DNA of 64,000 nt, from contig JAKAWV010000003.1 of assembly GCA_021827205.1 (NCBI GenBank), positions 1-64,000 on the forward strand, read 5' to 3'. This stretch comes from Pseudomonadota bacterium (GTDB taxonomy: Bacteria; Pseudomonadota; Gammaproteobacteria; Xanthomonadales; Rhodanobacteraceae). Positions 44,811 through 54,597 of this stretch are shown one piece after another. Within the stretch, counting starts at the first letter, position 1, and each line of letters begins with the position of its first letter. Under the pieces are notes generated by a model. The model saw only the letters and a program-made list of their open reading frames with translations, had not been told where the DNA came from and searched no databases. The position numbers and the translations under genes were made by a program.

Positions 44811-46127
44811 TCATCGTGCTTCCACAACGCGCCCGGTGTCGTGCGCGGCCAGCCCGACTCTATGGCCGTACAGCGAGTAGTAGAGGATGTACAGGTAGCA
44901 GGGCGCCATCAGCAGCAGAAAGACAAGCTGGAAGTTGAAGTACTGCATGAGATGCGCGAACAGTTGTGGCAGCACCGCGCCGCCAGCGATCGCCATGATC
45001 ATGAACGCCGAGCCTTGCTCGGTCAGATGGCCAAGCCCCTTGATGGCCAGCGGGAAAATGGCGGGCCACATCATCGCGTTGGCGAAGCCCAGCGCCGCGA
45101 CGAACCCGACCGACACGTAGCTGTGCGTCAGGTAAGCGCCGATGACGAACAGGATGCCGAGCACGGCCGACCAACTCAGATAGCGTTGTTGCGAGATCAG
45201 CCGCGGAGTCGCGATCAGTCCGACGAGATAGCCCATCAGCATGGCGGTCAGGGTCAGGGAGGTGAAGAACCGGGTCTGTTCAAGCGGAAGATGGAAGCTC
45301 AACCCGTAGGTGCCGATGGCATCCCCGGCCATCACTTCGACGCCCACGTACAGGAACAGGCACAGCACGCCTAGCCACAGATGCGGAAACTGCGTGAGCC
45401 GCGCGGGACGCGCAGCGCCATCCCGACTGGTTGGCATACGGTTGGCCTCGGCAGCATGCACATCGGGTAGCGGCGAGCGCACCACCACGAGCGCGAGGAT
45501 CGCCAGCACTGCGGCCATGACGAAGTAGGGCATCTGGATGTGTGCCGCGAACGCATCGAGCAGTGCGGAGCGCGCCTGGATGCTGTCGGCAGCGTGCAAT
45601 CTGGCCTCGAACGTATTGATGCCGTTGAGGACCAATGTGCCGATCACGAACGGTGCGAGGATCCCCGCGCCCTTGTTGCAGATGCCCATCACCGCGATGC
45701 GTTGCGCCGCGCTTTCGATCGGCCCGAGGATGCTGATATAGGGGTTCACGGCTGTCTGCAGCAGCGCAAGACCGGCACCGAGCACGAACAAGCCCGAGAG
45801 GGCCCCCGGATAGATGCGCAGCGTCGCGAACTCGCCGAACAGCGCCGCTCCGGTCGCCATGACCAACAGGCCAAGGCCCATGCCGCGCTTCATGCCGGTG
45901 ATGCGCAGGATTCCTGCCGATGGCAAGGCCAGGAAAAGGTACGACAAGTAGAACGCCATTGGCACCAGGAACGCACCGACGGTATCCAGATTGAAGGCCA
46001 GTTTGACGAAGATGATCAGCGGGCCGTTGAGCCAGGTGACGAATCCGAACACGAAAAACAGCCCGCCGATGATCGCGACCGATGTGGCGTAGCCCGCCGA
46101 TTGCGCGTTGGAGTTCGTATTGCCCAT
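44811..46127 (-). CDS. nagP: FucP-family MFS sugar permease, N-acetylglucosamine transporter NagP-like
   Basis: Inner-membrane symporter of 438 residues with twelve helices. The family opening FFVFGFVTWLNGPLIIFVKL, the LQTAVNPYISILGP helix and GFANAMMWPAIFPLAIKGLG are typical of the FucP/NagP branch. Placement with nagA, a deaminase, a kinase and a chitinase supports GlcNAc as substrate. The start at 46127 has GGAGG at the proper distance; an upstream TTG would put that element too close. It is divergent from the glucokinase gene across a 463-bp control region. Confidence 0.9.
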   Translation of the reverse strand: MGNTNSNAQSAGYATSVAIIGGLFFVFGFVTWLNGPLIIFVKLAFNLDTVGAFLVPMAFYLSYLFLALPSAGILRITGMKRGMGLGLLVMATGAALFGEFATLRIYPGALSGLFVLGAGLALLQTAVNPYISILGPIESAAQRIAVMGICNKGAGILAPFVIGTLVLNGINTFEARLHAADSIQARSALLDAFAAHIQMPYFVMAAVLAILALVVVRSPLPDVHAAEANRMPTSRDGAARPARLTQFPHLWLGVLCLFLYVGVEVMAGDAIGTYGLSFHLPLEQTRFFTSLTLTAMLMGYLVGLIATPRLISQQRYLSWSAVLGILFVIGAYLTHSYVSVGFVAALGFANAMMWPAIFPLAIKGLGHLTEQGSAFMIMAIAGGAVLPQLFAHLMQYFNFQLVFLLLMAPCYLYILYYSLYGHRVGLAAHDTGRVVEAR

Positions 46128-46244
46128 CTTCAATCCTCCAGTTGCCTTGCCGTCGGGTGACCGCGGTCATGTGGTGCATCCAGCCAAGGGCGGTGACGAC
46201 AGGCGTCAGTTCTGGCTGTTGCATGTCTTGCAGTCATCATTGGC

Positions 46245-46258
46245 GTTGAACGATGTCA
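46245..46258. promoter_or_regulatory. Possible degenerate LacI-type operator near nagP
   Basis: GTTGAACGATGTCA matches the 46488-46501 palindrome at about 9 of 14 positions, with the right half-site (ACG-TGTCA) best conserved. It lies about 120 bp upstream of the nagP start. Confidence 0.25.
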
Positions 46259-46372
46259 TCACATCGTCGGACAGTGCCGATATTGGCACATCTTTTCACG
46301 GGATGAAACTGCGCGCACGCAATGTGCCTCAGTGCTGCGGAGCAACATTCAAGAGACACGGGTTTATCACGC

Positions 46373-46384
46373 ACAATATATTGT
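46373..46384. promoter_or_regulatory. AT-rich 12-bp perfect palindrome
   Basis: ACAATATATTGT is its own reverse complement and lies in the most AT-rich part of the nagP/glucokinase interval. It could be part of a promoter or a second regulator's site. Confidence 0.25.
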
Positions 46385-46487
46385 TTTATATACATTTATT
46401 CAATAAGAAACAATGGCTAATGAAACCGGATTTCGATTTGTTGTGCGATGCATTGTTGCGTCGTTTCTAAGGTGCGAACCTGCCTGT

Positions 46488-46501
46488 TGACAACGTTGTC
46501 A
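46488..46501. promoter_or_regulatory. Palindromic candidate operator for the LacI-family regulator
   Basis: TGACAACGTTGTCA is a perfect 14-bp palindrome with the central CG typical of LacI-family operators. It lies about 90 bp before the glucokinase start and about 360 bp from nagP. Confidence 0.5.
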
Positions 46502-46590
46502 TCACTATGCAGACTGCGGCGCAATTCGAAGCCGAAGCACGGCGCTACAAGTACTTGAACGGAGCAACATTGGAGACACAAAGTCCATCG

Positions 46591-47595
46591 ATGACCGCTG
46601 CTGCGGGCGTGCAGTGCGTGCCGTTTCTGGCTGCCGATGTCGGCGGAACCCACGCGCGCATCGGGTTGGTAAGCGCGACCGGAGACTGCGCGCAGCCGGT
46701 GGCCCTGCTGCGCTATGCCACTTACGAATGTGCGCAGTTCCCCAGCCTGGGCGAGATCTTGCGCGCGTTCTTGTTTGATCACGCCTTGGCTCCGGTGTGC
46801 TGCGGATCAATTGCCTGCGCGGGCTACCCGGATGGCGAACAGGTCATCAACACCAACCTGCCGTGGCCGGTTTCGATCTCCGAGCTGCGTGCAGCGCTGG
46901 ACGTTCGCGAGCTGGCTCTGATCAATGATTTCCAGGCGATGGCTTGTGCGACCGAGTTTCTTCGTGCCGATGACACGACACTGCTGGCTGGCCCCGCCGT
47001 CGCGGCCAGCGGCCCCGTACTGGTCATGGGTCCGGGCACGGGCCTGGGCGCTGCCGTGCGCATCCCGGCATTGAACGGGCGCTCGATCATTCTTTCGACC
47101 GAAGCGGGCCAGGCAGCCTTCGCGCCTTCGACGCCGCGCGAACTCGCAATTCTCGATCGACTACTGCGCGAAAGTTCCCATGTGCCGGTTGAACAACTCG
47201 TGTCCGGCCCCGGCTTGCACACGATTTATCGCACGCTCGGCCTGATCGAAGGAAGCCCGACGCCGCTTGAGTCACCCGCACGAATCACGGCCGCCGCCAT
47301 CGCCGGCGGTGACGTGCTGGCGCACGATGCGCTGGATACGTTTTGCGGATTGCTCGGCAGCGTTGTCGGTGACTTGATCCTGCTTTACGGCGCGCAGGGC
47401 GGGGTGTTTCTGGCGGGCGGCATCCTGCCGCAGATGCGCGAGTTTTTGCAGCACAGCAGCTTTCACGCACGCCTACTCAGCAAGGGTCGGATGCGCAGCG
47501 TTCTCGCGCAGGTTCCCGTGCGCCTGCTTGAACACGGCAACCTCGGCGTGATCGGGGCTGCATCCTGGTTTCTGCAACACCGATCTGGAGCTTGA
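46591..47595 (+). CDS. Glucokinase-family sugar kinase (Glk; probable GlcNAc/glucosamine kinase of the locus)
   Basis: Sugar kinase of 334 residues with the phosphate-binding FLAADVGGTHARIGLVSATG, the NDFQAMACA aspartate loop, VMGPGTGLGAA, STEAGQAAFAP and a C-terminal GGVFLAGGILPQMREFL. In this operon context it may phosphorylate imported GlcNAc rather than glucose, since NagP delivers unphosphorylated sugar and NagA needs GlcNAc-6-P; the sequence cannot prove this. The ATG at 46591 gives the usual family length. An ATG at 46507 and a TTG at 46570, the latter with a better ribosome site, are alternatives. Confidence 0.85.
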   Translation: MTAAAGVQCVPFLAADVGGTHARIGLVSATGDCAQPVALLRYATYECAQFPSLGEILRAFLFDHALAPVCCGSIACAGYPDGEQVINTNLPWPVSISELRAALDVRELALINDFQAMACATEFLRADDTTLLAGPAVAASGPVLVMGPGTGLGAAVRIPALNGRSIILSTEAGQAAFAPSTPRELAILDRLLRESSHVPVEQLVSGPGLHTIYRTLGLIEGSPTPLESPARITAAAIAGGDVLAHDALDTFCGLLGSVVGDLILLYGAQGGVFLAGGILPQMREFLQHSSFHARLLSKGRMRSVLAQVPVRLLEHGNLGVIGAASWFLQHRSGA

Positions 47596-47726
47596 CTCGT
47601 CATGGAAGTGGTGTGACGCCCCGGAGCTTGTGCCACAGGGAGTTCGACTTAGACCCGGTCAATCGCCAGCGCGCTTGAGACCCGCTGACCAAACAGCCGG
47701 AATTGCCACGTTGGGGAGGTATGAGT

Positions 47727-50468
47727 ATGAAATTCACCGCATCGATTCTTTCGGCAAGCATTCTTGCTGCACTTTGTCTTGCCGTTCCGGCCCACGCCAA
47801 CGCCCAGGCCACCGGCGCAGCGGACGCCACCAGCAAAAACGACACCAGCAAAGTCAAGACGCTGCCAACCATCATGGTGGTTGGCTTGCGCCAGAGCCTC
47901 AAGAAGTCGCTCGAAACCGAGCGCAATTCCAACGCGATCATCAACGTGATCACCGCCGAGGACATCGGCAAGTTTCCGGCGACCAACGTCGCCGAGGCGC
48001 TGGCGCAGATGCCGGGCGTCACCATCGACCGCGTACTGGGCGCCACCCAGCGCGTCAGCATCGATGGCATGGACCCGAGCCTCAACCTGAGTTTTCTGGA
48101 CGGTCACCCAGTCGCGCAGGCGCTGTGGCTGTATGGCGACCAGCCCAATCGCGGCTTCAACTATTCACTGCTGCCGCCCGAAATCCTGGGCAATCTGGAA
48201 ATCTACAAGAGTCCCGAGGCGCGTCTGCCCTCGGGCAGCATCGGCGGCACTATCATCATGCATACGCTGGAGCCGCTGAACCTGCCGGCCAACACGCTGC
48301 GCGCGTCGGTGGGCTACAACTACAACGACATGGTCAGCCAGGGCAAACCCGACGTCTCGCTGATCTACAGTTGGAAGAACGCCAACAGCACCTGGGGCAT
48401 CGACGTCGCCGCCGAGCACTATGAGCAGATCACCAACCGCCAGGGCGAGGAGATCTTCGGTTATACGCCGGTTGCGACCATCGCCAAGGTCAATCCCGCG
48501 GTGGCGGGCCAGATCGCCAGCGGCCAGATCCAGTCCACGGCGATCATGCCGAACGAAATCAACTCGGCGAATTTCCAGCAGACCGAGAAGCGCACCAGTT
48601 TCGTGAGCAACATCCAGTTCAGGCCCAACAATCAGTTCGAGGCGACCCTCGGCTTGATGTACCTGCGCGATCAACTCAACAACTACAACCAGTCGATGTA
48701 TGCGTTTCCGACCTGGCTGGCCAGCACGCAGCAAGGCATCAGCGGTCTGGTGCAGGGTGCGAACGGCGTGGTCATCGCCGGCAACCAGTGCGATCCGTCC
48801 ACGCAGCCCACCTGCCCGACCGGGGCCGCCGGCGCGACGGTGTTCGACAACAACGCGCGCCGCGCCACGGTGACCACCAGGGGCATCAACCTGCATGCTG
48901 CGTATCACGGTTACGGGTGGGAACTGAGCGGGCAGGCCGGTGTCAGCACCTCGCATGATCCGATCACCCAGGCCTTCATCGAGCCGGTGTACTTCGGCGG
49001 CTACAACTGGAGTCTCGGCCAGGGCTTCAATTTCAGCAATCCGACAGCGGCCCAGAATCCGACCAACTGGGCCGGCTACTACTTCATGGGCAATTACGGC
49101 AGCCTGCCCTACTACGCGCGCGACAACTGGGCGCAAGTCAACTTTAAATATGACTTGAACGGGTTCTTCAATGACATCCGCGTGGGCGTGCGCTGGGCCG
49201 TGCATCACGAGGGCCAGACACTGAATGTCTACACCGGCGTTCCGGTGACGACGTTGACCGGTATCGGGGCCGGACCGCTGACCAACCTGTCGGGCCTGTC
49301 CAGTCTCAATTTCTTCCCGGGCAGCGTGTACCACGTGCAGCCCTCCGGCCCGAACGCGATCTACAACTACGTGCTGGCGACGCCGGGCCTGTTCAACAAT
49401 CTGTACGCGCCGTTCGTGTATGACAACACCTTCGGCGTGGCGCAGAAGAGCGAGGCCGGGTACGCGCAACTCGATTTCGGCAACGGCAACGGCCTGCGCG
49501 GCAATCTGGGCGTGCGCTTCGTGCACACCCTGATCGACGCCTCGGGCTTCGTCATCAGCCAGGCAGACGTAGGCAGCCTGCCGGCGCCCCCCGGCAGCTA
49601 CCAAACGGTGGCCAACGCGCACAACAACATCCTGCCGTCGTTCAACATCGCATACGACTTGACGCCGGATGTGATCCTGCGCGGTGCCGCGGCAGAGACT
49701 ATCGCCTGGGCGCCCTACAACCAGGAAACGCCGTACACGGAAACCAACGACACGGTGTTGACGGGCACCGGCGGCAACGCCCATCTCAATCCGTACAAGT
49801 CGTACAACTTCAACGCGTCGGTGGCCTGGTACTTCAACGACCAGTCGGTGCTGGCGTTCTCGGTGTTCTACAAGGATCTCACCAACTACATCACGCAGGG
49901 CACGGGCATCGAGCAGCTCTACAACGGCCTCTACCAGACCGCGCCCAACCTGTACGCCCAGTTGCCCGCCGGCAGCTGCAATGCGACCGGCATTTGCAAC
50001 TACAGCATCATCCGTCCGCAGAACGGCGGGAGTGCCGAGGTCAAGGGCCTGGAAGTCAGCTATCAGCAGCCGTTCGCGCATACCGGGTTCGGCCTGCGCA
50101 CCAACCTGACCTACACCGACGGCAGCACTCATACCGGCGGACTGCTGCCCTACAACTCGAAGCTGTCGTACAACTTCAGTCCCTACTTCGAGAAGGGCCC
50201 GTTGACCGCGAGCGTCACCTACAGTTGGCAGAGCAAGTATCTGGCCGGTGGCTACGTGGCCGGCGCACCCAGCGTGATGGTGGCCCCGTGGGCCGAACTG
50301 GATTTCGATGCGACCTATCAGTTCGACCACCACTTCTCGGTCAGCTTCGATGCGCTGAACCTGCTCAACTCGACCTACAAGGAGTATGCGCAGGGCAACC
50401 CGACGGAAATCTATGCGCGTTACAAGAGCGGCCGCGAGTACATCGCGCGCTTGAACTACAAGTTCTGA
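47727..50468 (+). CDS. TonB-dependent receptor for chitin oligosaccharides (putative)
   Basis: Outer-membrane receptor of 913 residues. GGGGAGG precedes the ATG at 47727, which opens a signal peptide (SILSASILAALCLAVPAHA). The plug (about residues 45-170) reads SNAIINVITAEDIGKFPATN and VAEALAQMPGVTIDRVLG, characteristic of the large carbohydrate receptors of Xanthomonadales and Alteromonadales. The barrel ends with YIARLNYKF. Between a GlcNAc kinase and a chitinase, it most likely imports chitooligosaccharides. A strong terminator follows at 50495. Confidence 0.9.
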   Translation: MKFTASILSASILAALCLAVPAHANAQATGAADATSKNDTSKVKTLPTIMVVGLRQSLKKSLETERNSNAIINVITAEDIGKFPATNVAEALAQMPGVTIDRVLGATQRVSIDGMDPSLNLSFLDGHPVAQALWLYGDQPNRGFNYSLLPPEILGNLEIYKSPEARLPSGSIGGTIIMHTLEPLNLPANTLRASVGYNYNDMVSQGKPDVSLIYSWKNANSTWGIDVAAEHYEQITNRQGEEIFGYTPVATIAKVNPAVAGQIASGQIQSTAIMPNEINSANFQQTEKRTSFVSNIQFRPNNQFEATLGLMYLRDQLNNYNQSMYAFPTWLASTQQGISGLVQGANGVVIAGNQCDPSTQPTCPTGAAGATVFDNNARRATVTTRGINLHAAYHGYGWELSGQAGVSTSHDPITQAFIEPVYFGGYNWSLGQGFNFSNPTAAQNPTNWAGYYFMGNYGSLPYYARDNWAQVNFKYDLNGFFNDIRVGVRWAVHHEGQTLNVYTGVPVTTLTGIGAGPLTNLSGLSSLNFFPGSVYHVQPSGPNAIYNYVLATPGLFNNLYAPFVYDNTFGVAQKSEAGYAQLDFGNGNGLRGNLGVRFVHTLIDASGFVISQADVGSLPAPPGSYQTVANAHNNILPSFNIAYDLTPDVILRGAAAETIAWAPYNQETPYTETNDTVLTGTGGNAHLNPYKSYNFNASVAWYFNDQSVLAFSVFYKDLTNYITQGTGIEQLYNGLYQTAPNLYAQLPAGSCNATGICNYSIIRPQNGGSAEVKGLEVSYQQPFAHTGFGLRTNLTYTDGSTHTGGLLPYNSKLSYNFSPYFEKGPLTASVTYSWQSKYLAGGYVAGAPSVMVAPWAELDFDATYQFDHHFSVSFDALNLLNSTYKEYAQGNPTEIYARYKSGREYIARLNYKF

Positions 50469-50494
50469 CGAAGCCTGTGCGTTGTGGTGCGATT

Positions 50495-50532
50495 GCGGGC
50501 CGGATCAACCCCGAGCCGGCCCGCTCTTTTTT
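50495..50532 (+). terminator. Rho-independent terminator after the TonB receptor
   Basis: GCGGGCCGG (50495-50503) pairs perfectly with CCGGCCCGC (50516-50524) around a 12-base loop and is followed by TCTTTTTT. It sits between the receptor stop and the chitinase start, only about 50 bp before the chitinase ATG. Confidence 0.8.
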
Positions 50533-50583
50533 CGATCCACTACCCTATCAACCGGGCGCCGTGTTCGATGGATGGTGAATGCC

Positions 50584-51741
50584 ATGAATTCGATATGTCG
50601 TCGCGCAGCGCGGCTGTTCCATCACGCCAGTTTGCTGGCAGTCGCCGGTATCGGCCTGATGACGGCGAGCAGCACTTTCGCCAAGACACCGCCGGTAGCG
50701 CCGAACTATCAGGTGATTGGCTATGTGACGCAGTGGAATCCGGCCGAGAACGACCAACTGCACATGATCAGCACGCTGATCTTCGCCTTCGCGGAGATCA
50801 GGGATGGTCGCGTCGTGCTCGCTCCGGAAGCCGCCGCACGCTTGCGCCGGATCGTTGCGCTGAAAGCCATCGATCCGCGGCTCAAGGTGGAGATATCGAT
50901 CGGCGGCTGGGGTGCGGGCGGGTTTTCCGAGGCGGCCAGCACTGCTGCGGGACGACGCGAGTTCGCAAGCACCGCTGCCGATCTGGTAACCGCGACGGGC
51001 GCGGATGGTATCGACGTGGATTGGGAGTATCCCTGCAGCAGTCAATCGGGCATCAAATCCAGTCCGCATGATCGTGCCAACTTCACCCTGCTGCTCAAGG
51101 ACGTTCGCGCCGCGTTGAACGCCGCGGAAGCGCCACATGGGCATGCCGCCGCCCGCCACTACACCCTGAGCATCGCGATCGCGGATGGCCCCTTCGTCAA
51201 GGGCATCAACATCCCTGCGGTGAATCACTACGTCGATTGGTTCAATTTGATGACCTACGACTTCGTGAACAGCCTGACGCCGACCACCGGAAACCACACC
51301 GGGCTGTACGCATCGAGATGGGCGCCGGCGACGGCGCGCACCACCAACCGCGCCGTGCGCCAATTTCTGGCGGCAGGCATCCCGGCGCGCAAGCTCGTCA
51401 TCGGCGTCGCCTTTTATGGCCGCGCATTCGCCGATGTTCGCCCTGTGCACCATGGTCTCTACCAGCCTTACGGCCACTTCATCGCGATGATCGCCTGGCC
51501 CAAGCTGGTCAGCAGCTACATCAACAAGAACGGCTTCAAACGCTACTGGGGTTCCAAAGCCATGGCGCCGTATCTGTGGAACGCCAAATCGCGCACTTTC
51601 ATTACCTACGAGGATCCTCAATCCATCGCGGCGAAGGATGCCTACGTCAAGGCCCACCATCTGGGCGGCGTGATGTACTGGGAGCAAAACCTCGATCCGG
51701 GTGGCACCTTGCTCAAGGCGATCCACGACGGACTGCACTGA
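50584..51741 (+). CDS. Secreted chitinase, glycoside hydrolase family 18
   Basis: Family 18 chitinase of 385 residues with a signal peptide (LLAVAGIGLMTASSTFA). The catalytic signature DGIDVDWEYP supplies Asp141, Asp144, Asp146 and the acid Glu148. Other barrel strands are YQVIGYVTQWNP, KVEISIGGWGAGG, WFNLMTYDF and VIGVAFYGR, with an insertion domain before GGVMYWEQNLD. No carbohydrate-binding module is visible. It hydrolyses chitin or chitooligosaccharides outside the cell or in the periplasm. The ATG at 50584 is preferred; one at 50572 would add four residues. The terminator upstream means it probably has its own promoter or is partly attenuated. Confidence 0.92.
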   Translation: MNSICRRAARLFHHASLLAVAGIGLMTASSTFAKTPPVAPNYQVIGYVTQWNPAENDQLHMISTLIFAFAEIRDGRVVLAPEAAARLRRIVALKAIDPRLKVEISIGGWGAGGFSEAASTAAGRREFASTAADLVTATGADGIDVDWEYPCSSQSGIKSSPHDRANFTLLLKDVRAALNAAEAPHGHAAARHYTLSIAIADGPFVKGINIPAVNHYVDWFNLMTYDFVNSLTPTTGNHTGLYASRWAPATARTTNRAVRQFLAAGIPARKLVIGVAFYGRAFADVRPVHHGLYQPYGHFIAMIAWPKLVSSYINKNGFKRYWGSKAMAPYLWNAKSRTFITYEDPQSIAAKDAYVKAHHLGGVMYWEQNLDPGGTLLKAIHDGLH

Positions 51742-51855
51742 AGCGGGCATGTGCGCTTTCATCGCGGTGGGCGGCACGCGCCCGTCGTGGGTGTATCCGA
51801 TGCATTACCGCGTGATCGCCGCCGCCAGACCGCGTGCGCGCGCGCAAGCTCTGGA

Positions 51856-52518
51856 TCAATTGTTCTCTTTCAGCGCGATGGTCGGAATGCCGGCGCCGTT
51901 GAGCTGCAGCTTGATCTTTTCCAGTTGCGCGGCGTTGGCGTAGGGGCCGAGGCGCACGCGGTACCAGGTCTGCTGGCCGATCTTGACCATCTGCACGTGG
52001 GCGACGAAGCCCTGCAGGGCCAGCTTGGCCTTGACCGCCTGCGCCTTGGCGTTGTCGGGGAAGGCACCAACTTGCAGCACATAGCCGCCGCTGCTGATGG
52101 CCGGGCCGACCGCAGCCGGAGTCACCCGCGTGCTGGCCACGGCCGCGCTGGCGGCACCGGGTGCGGCGACCACGCCGGGTGTCGCGTGCGGTGCCGCAGC
52201 CTGCGCCTGCGCTTCGGCCTTGGCCTTGGCGCTGAGTTCGGCATCGGGGATCACCACTTCCTTGCCCGGCAGCACCTGGTAAAAATCGAAGCTGGGTTTC
52301 CTGGTCGTGCTCGCCTCGGCGATGCCGACCCCGCCGGAACCCGGCGCGCTGGCGTTGGGGTTGGCTTCAGGGCCGGCGTTGCTGCGCAGGCTGGGAATCC
52401 AGCCGCGATGGGCCACGTAGCCCATCGCGCCAGCGCCGATCAGGATGCCGATGCCGACCAGCATCCAGGCCGGCACGCCGCCGCTGCGCACGGCCTGTTT
52501 CTTGCGCTTTTCTGCCAT
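51856..52518 (-). CDS. SPOR-domain protein, bitopic inner-membrane
   Basis: Protein of 220 residues: a short basic cytoplasmic end, one membrane helix (AWMLVGIGILIGAGAMGYVA), a Pro/Ala-rich periplasmic linker, and a C-terminal SPOR domain (about residues 145-218: GGYVLQVGAFPDNAKAQAVK, VQMVKIGQQTWYRVRLGPYA). SPOR domains bind denuded peptidoglycan at the septum, as in FtsN; the family's argS-adjacent member is often annotated as FtsN-like. Its ATG overlaps the argS stop (ATGA), so the two genes are coupled. Confidence 0.85.
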   Translation of the reverse strand: MAEKRKKQAVRSGGVPAWMLVGIGILIGAGAMGYVAHRGWIPSLRSNAGPEANPNASAPGSGGVGIAEASTTRKPSFDFYQVLPGKEVVIPDAELSAKAKAEAQAQAAAPHATPGVVAAPGAASAAVASTRVTPAAVGPAISSGGYVLQVGAFPDNAKAQAVKAKLALQGFVAHVQMVKIGQQTWYRVRLGPYANAAQLEKIKLQLNGAGIPTIALKENN

Positions 52519-54206
52519 CACATCTGCTCCGGGGCGGATACGCCCAGCAGGCCGAGACCGTTGGCGAGCACCTGTTGCGTCGCGCGCGCCAGCAGCAGGC
52601 GCGCGTCGCGCACATCGGCATCCTCGACCAGAAACGGTTCGGCGTTGTACCAAGTATGCAGAGCGTAGGCGATCTCGCCCAGATATTGCGCGATCTGATG
52701 TGGTTCCAGATCTCGCGCGGCGGCGTCCACCACCTCGGGATAGCGCGAGATCTCCCATTGCAGCGCCTGCGCCGTCGCGCTGTCCAGCCGCATCAGCGCC
52801 GCCGTGCCGCGCGCGGCATCGTGCGTCATGTCGCGCTCGCCGGCCTGGCGCAGCACGCTGGCGATGCGCGCGTGCGCGTACTGCACATAGAACACCGGGT
52901 TGTCGTTGTTTCGCGCGCGCGCCAGATCGATGTCGAAGGTGAGCTGCGAGTCGGCCTTGCGCGCGGCCAGAAACCAGCGCGTGGCGTCGCGGCCGACCTC
53001 GTCGATCAGATCGCGCAGGGTCACGTAGCTGCCGGCGCGCTTGGACAATTTCACTTCCTCGCCGCCGCGCATCACCGCGACCATCTGGTGCAGCACGTAC
53101 TCGGGATAACCCCGCGGGATGCCGGTTTCCAGCGCCTGCAAGCCGGCCTTCACGCGCATCAGCGAGCCGTGGTGATCGGCGCCCAGCTCGGTGATGGCGC
53201 GCGTGTAGCCGCGCTGCCACTTGCTCAGGTGATAGGCCACGTCCGGCACGAAATAGGTGTAGCTGCCGTCGGACTTGCGCATCACGCGGTCCTTGTCGTC
53301 ACCGAAGTCGGTGCTGCGCAGCCACAGCGCGCCGCCTTCCTGGTAAGTGTGGCCGTGGGCGATGAGCGCGCGCACGGTGTCCTCGACCTTGCCATCGCTG
53401 TACAGCGAGGATTCGAGGAAATACACATCGAAGCGCACGCCGAACGCTTGCAGATCGAGGTTCTGCTCGTGGCGCAGCGCCGCCACGGCGAAGCGGCGGA
53501 TGGCGTCGATATCCCGCACATCGCCACCGGCGGTGATGGTGTGGCCATCGGCGCTCACGCTCTCGCATGCCACATAACGCCGCGCCAGCTCGCTGATGTA
53601 TTCACCGCGATAACCGTCGCCGGGCCAGCCGGCATCGTCCGGGCCGAGGCCCAGCGCGCGCGCCTGCACCGACAATGCCAGATTCATGATCTGCGCGCCG
53701 GCATCGTTGTAGTAAAACTCGCGCGTCACCGCCCAGCCGCTGGCTTCCAGCAGGCGTGCGATGCAGTCGCCCTGCGCCGCGGCGCGGCCGTGGCCGACAT
53801 GCAGCGGCCCGGTCGGATTGGCGGAGACGAATTCCACGCCCACTCGCTGTCCGTGGCCCTGCGCGTTGTGGCCGTAGCGCGTGCCCTCGGCCAGCGCGCG
53901 CAGCAGTTCGGCGTGATACGCCGCCGGCGCCAGAAACAGATTGATGAAGCCCGGCCCGGCGACCTCGGCGCGTGCCAGCAGTGCATGCGCCGGCAGCGCC
54001 GCCACCAGCGCTTCGGCCAGCGCGCGCGGATTCATGCGCGCCGGCTTGGCCAGCAGCAGCGCCACGTTGCAGGCGAAATCGCCGTGCGCGCGCGTCTTGC
54101 TGCGCTCCAGCGTGTAGTTGGGCAACGTCTCCAGCGCCGGCAGGCGCGCATCGCGCTGCAGCGTGGCGAGGGCGGTGTCCAGCAGAGTGTGCAACAGGTC
54201 TTTCAC
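52518..54206 (-). CDS. argS: Arginyl-tRNA synthetase
   Basis: Class I aminoacyl-tRNA synthetase of 562 residues charging tRNA-Arg. The N-terminal Add-1 domain (residues 1-110) precedes the HIGH-type site in [20 protein letters not shown] and, later, the KMSKS-like loop [14 protein letters not shown]; the C-terminal DALR anticodon-binding domain is complete. The GTG at 54206 ([10 protein letters not shown]) is the family start; upstream ATGs have no homology. It overlaps the SPOR-domain gene downstream. Length is normal. Confidence 0.96.
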   Translation of the reverse strand: MKDLLHTLLDTALATLQRDARLPALETLPNYTLERSKTRAHGDFACNVALLLAKPARMNPRALAEALVAALPAHALLARAEVAGPGFINLFLAPAAYHAELLRALAEGTRYGHNAQGHGQRVGVEFVSANPTGPLHVGHGRAAAQGDCIARLLEASGWAVTREFYYNDAGAQIMNLALSVQARALGLGPDDAGWPGDGYRGEYISELARRYVACESVSADGHTITAGGDVRDIDAIRRFAVAALRHEQNLDLQAFGVRFDVYFLESSLYSDGKVEDTVRALIAHGHTYQEGGALWLRSTDFGDDKDRVMRKSDGSYTYFVPDVAYHLSKWQRGYTRAITELGADHHGSLMRVKAGLQALETGIPRGYPEYVLHQMVAVMRGGEEVKLSKRAGSYVTLRDLIDEVGRDATRWFLAARKADSQLTFDIDLARARNNDNPVFYVQYAHARIASVLRQAGERDMTHDAARGTAALMRLDSATAQALQWEISRYPEVVDAAARDLEPHQIAQYLGEIAYALHTWYNAEPFLVEDADVRDARLLLARATQQVLANGLGLLGVSAPEQM

Positions 54207-54533
54207 GGCGGCTTCGGGTTGGAGCAAACGCGGAATCGTAACAGCATGTCCGGCATTGATTCGGTCTGCGCGGCGCGGGTTCGCGATGCATCCGCCCGCA
54301 TGCGCATGGCAAGCCCTGCGCCCCGTCCTGGCTGTGGATAAGTCTGTGGGCGAGCGGTGGCGCGGTGACGTTGGTGCGGGCCTCAAAGCGCGTTATAACG
54401 GCATTCATCATAAAATAGTTTTTATAAACAATGTGTTATACGACATGCTGCTGAAATTGCTTTGACATCAACGGCTAATCGCCGCCGTTGATGGCCTGTG
54501 TACAAGTCCTGCCTGCCAGGGGCGTGGTTGCGT

Positions 54534-54568
54534 CACCACGGTTTGTGCACTTTGTACAAACCATGGTG
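54534..54568. repeat. Inverted repeat, 13-bp arms
   Basis: CACCACGGTTTGT and ACAAACCATGGTG pair with one mismatch around GCACTTTGT. It lies between the argS promoter region and the transposase relic; it could be an insertion-sequence end, an operator or a weak terminator. Confidence 0.4.
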
Positions 54569-54597
54569 CCGTAGAGCATGTACCAACGGTGGTGGCG

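Larger units (their letters stand above)
46128..46590. promoter_or_regulatory. Divergent nagP/glucokinase control region (463 bp)
   Basis: Holds two candidate operators (46245-46258 degenerate; 46488-46501 perfect palindrome), an AT-rich tract with a 12-bp palindrome (46373-46384) in otherwise GC-rich DNA, and no supported gene. The AT-rich tract is a natural place for the promoters, but individual -35/-10 boxes were not assigned. Confidence 0.5.

Noticed and set aside
48165-50333. 722-codon antisense frame opposite the chitin TonB receptor
   Set aside because: Shadow of a strongly biased gene; no start signal or motif.
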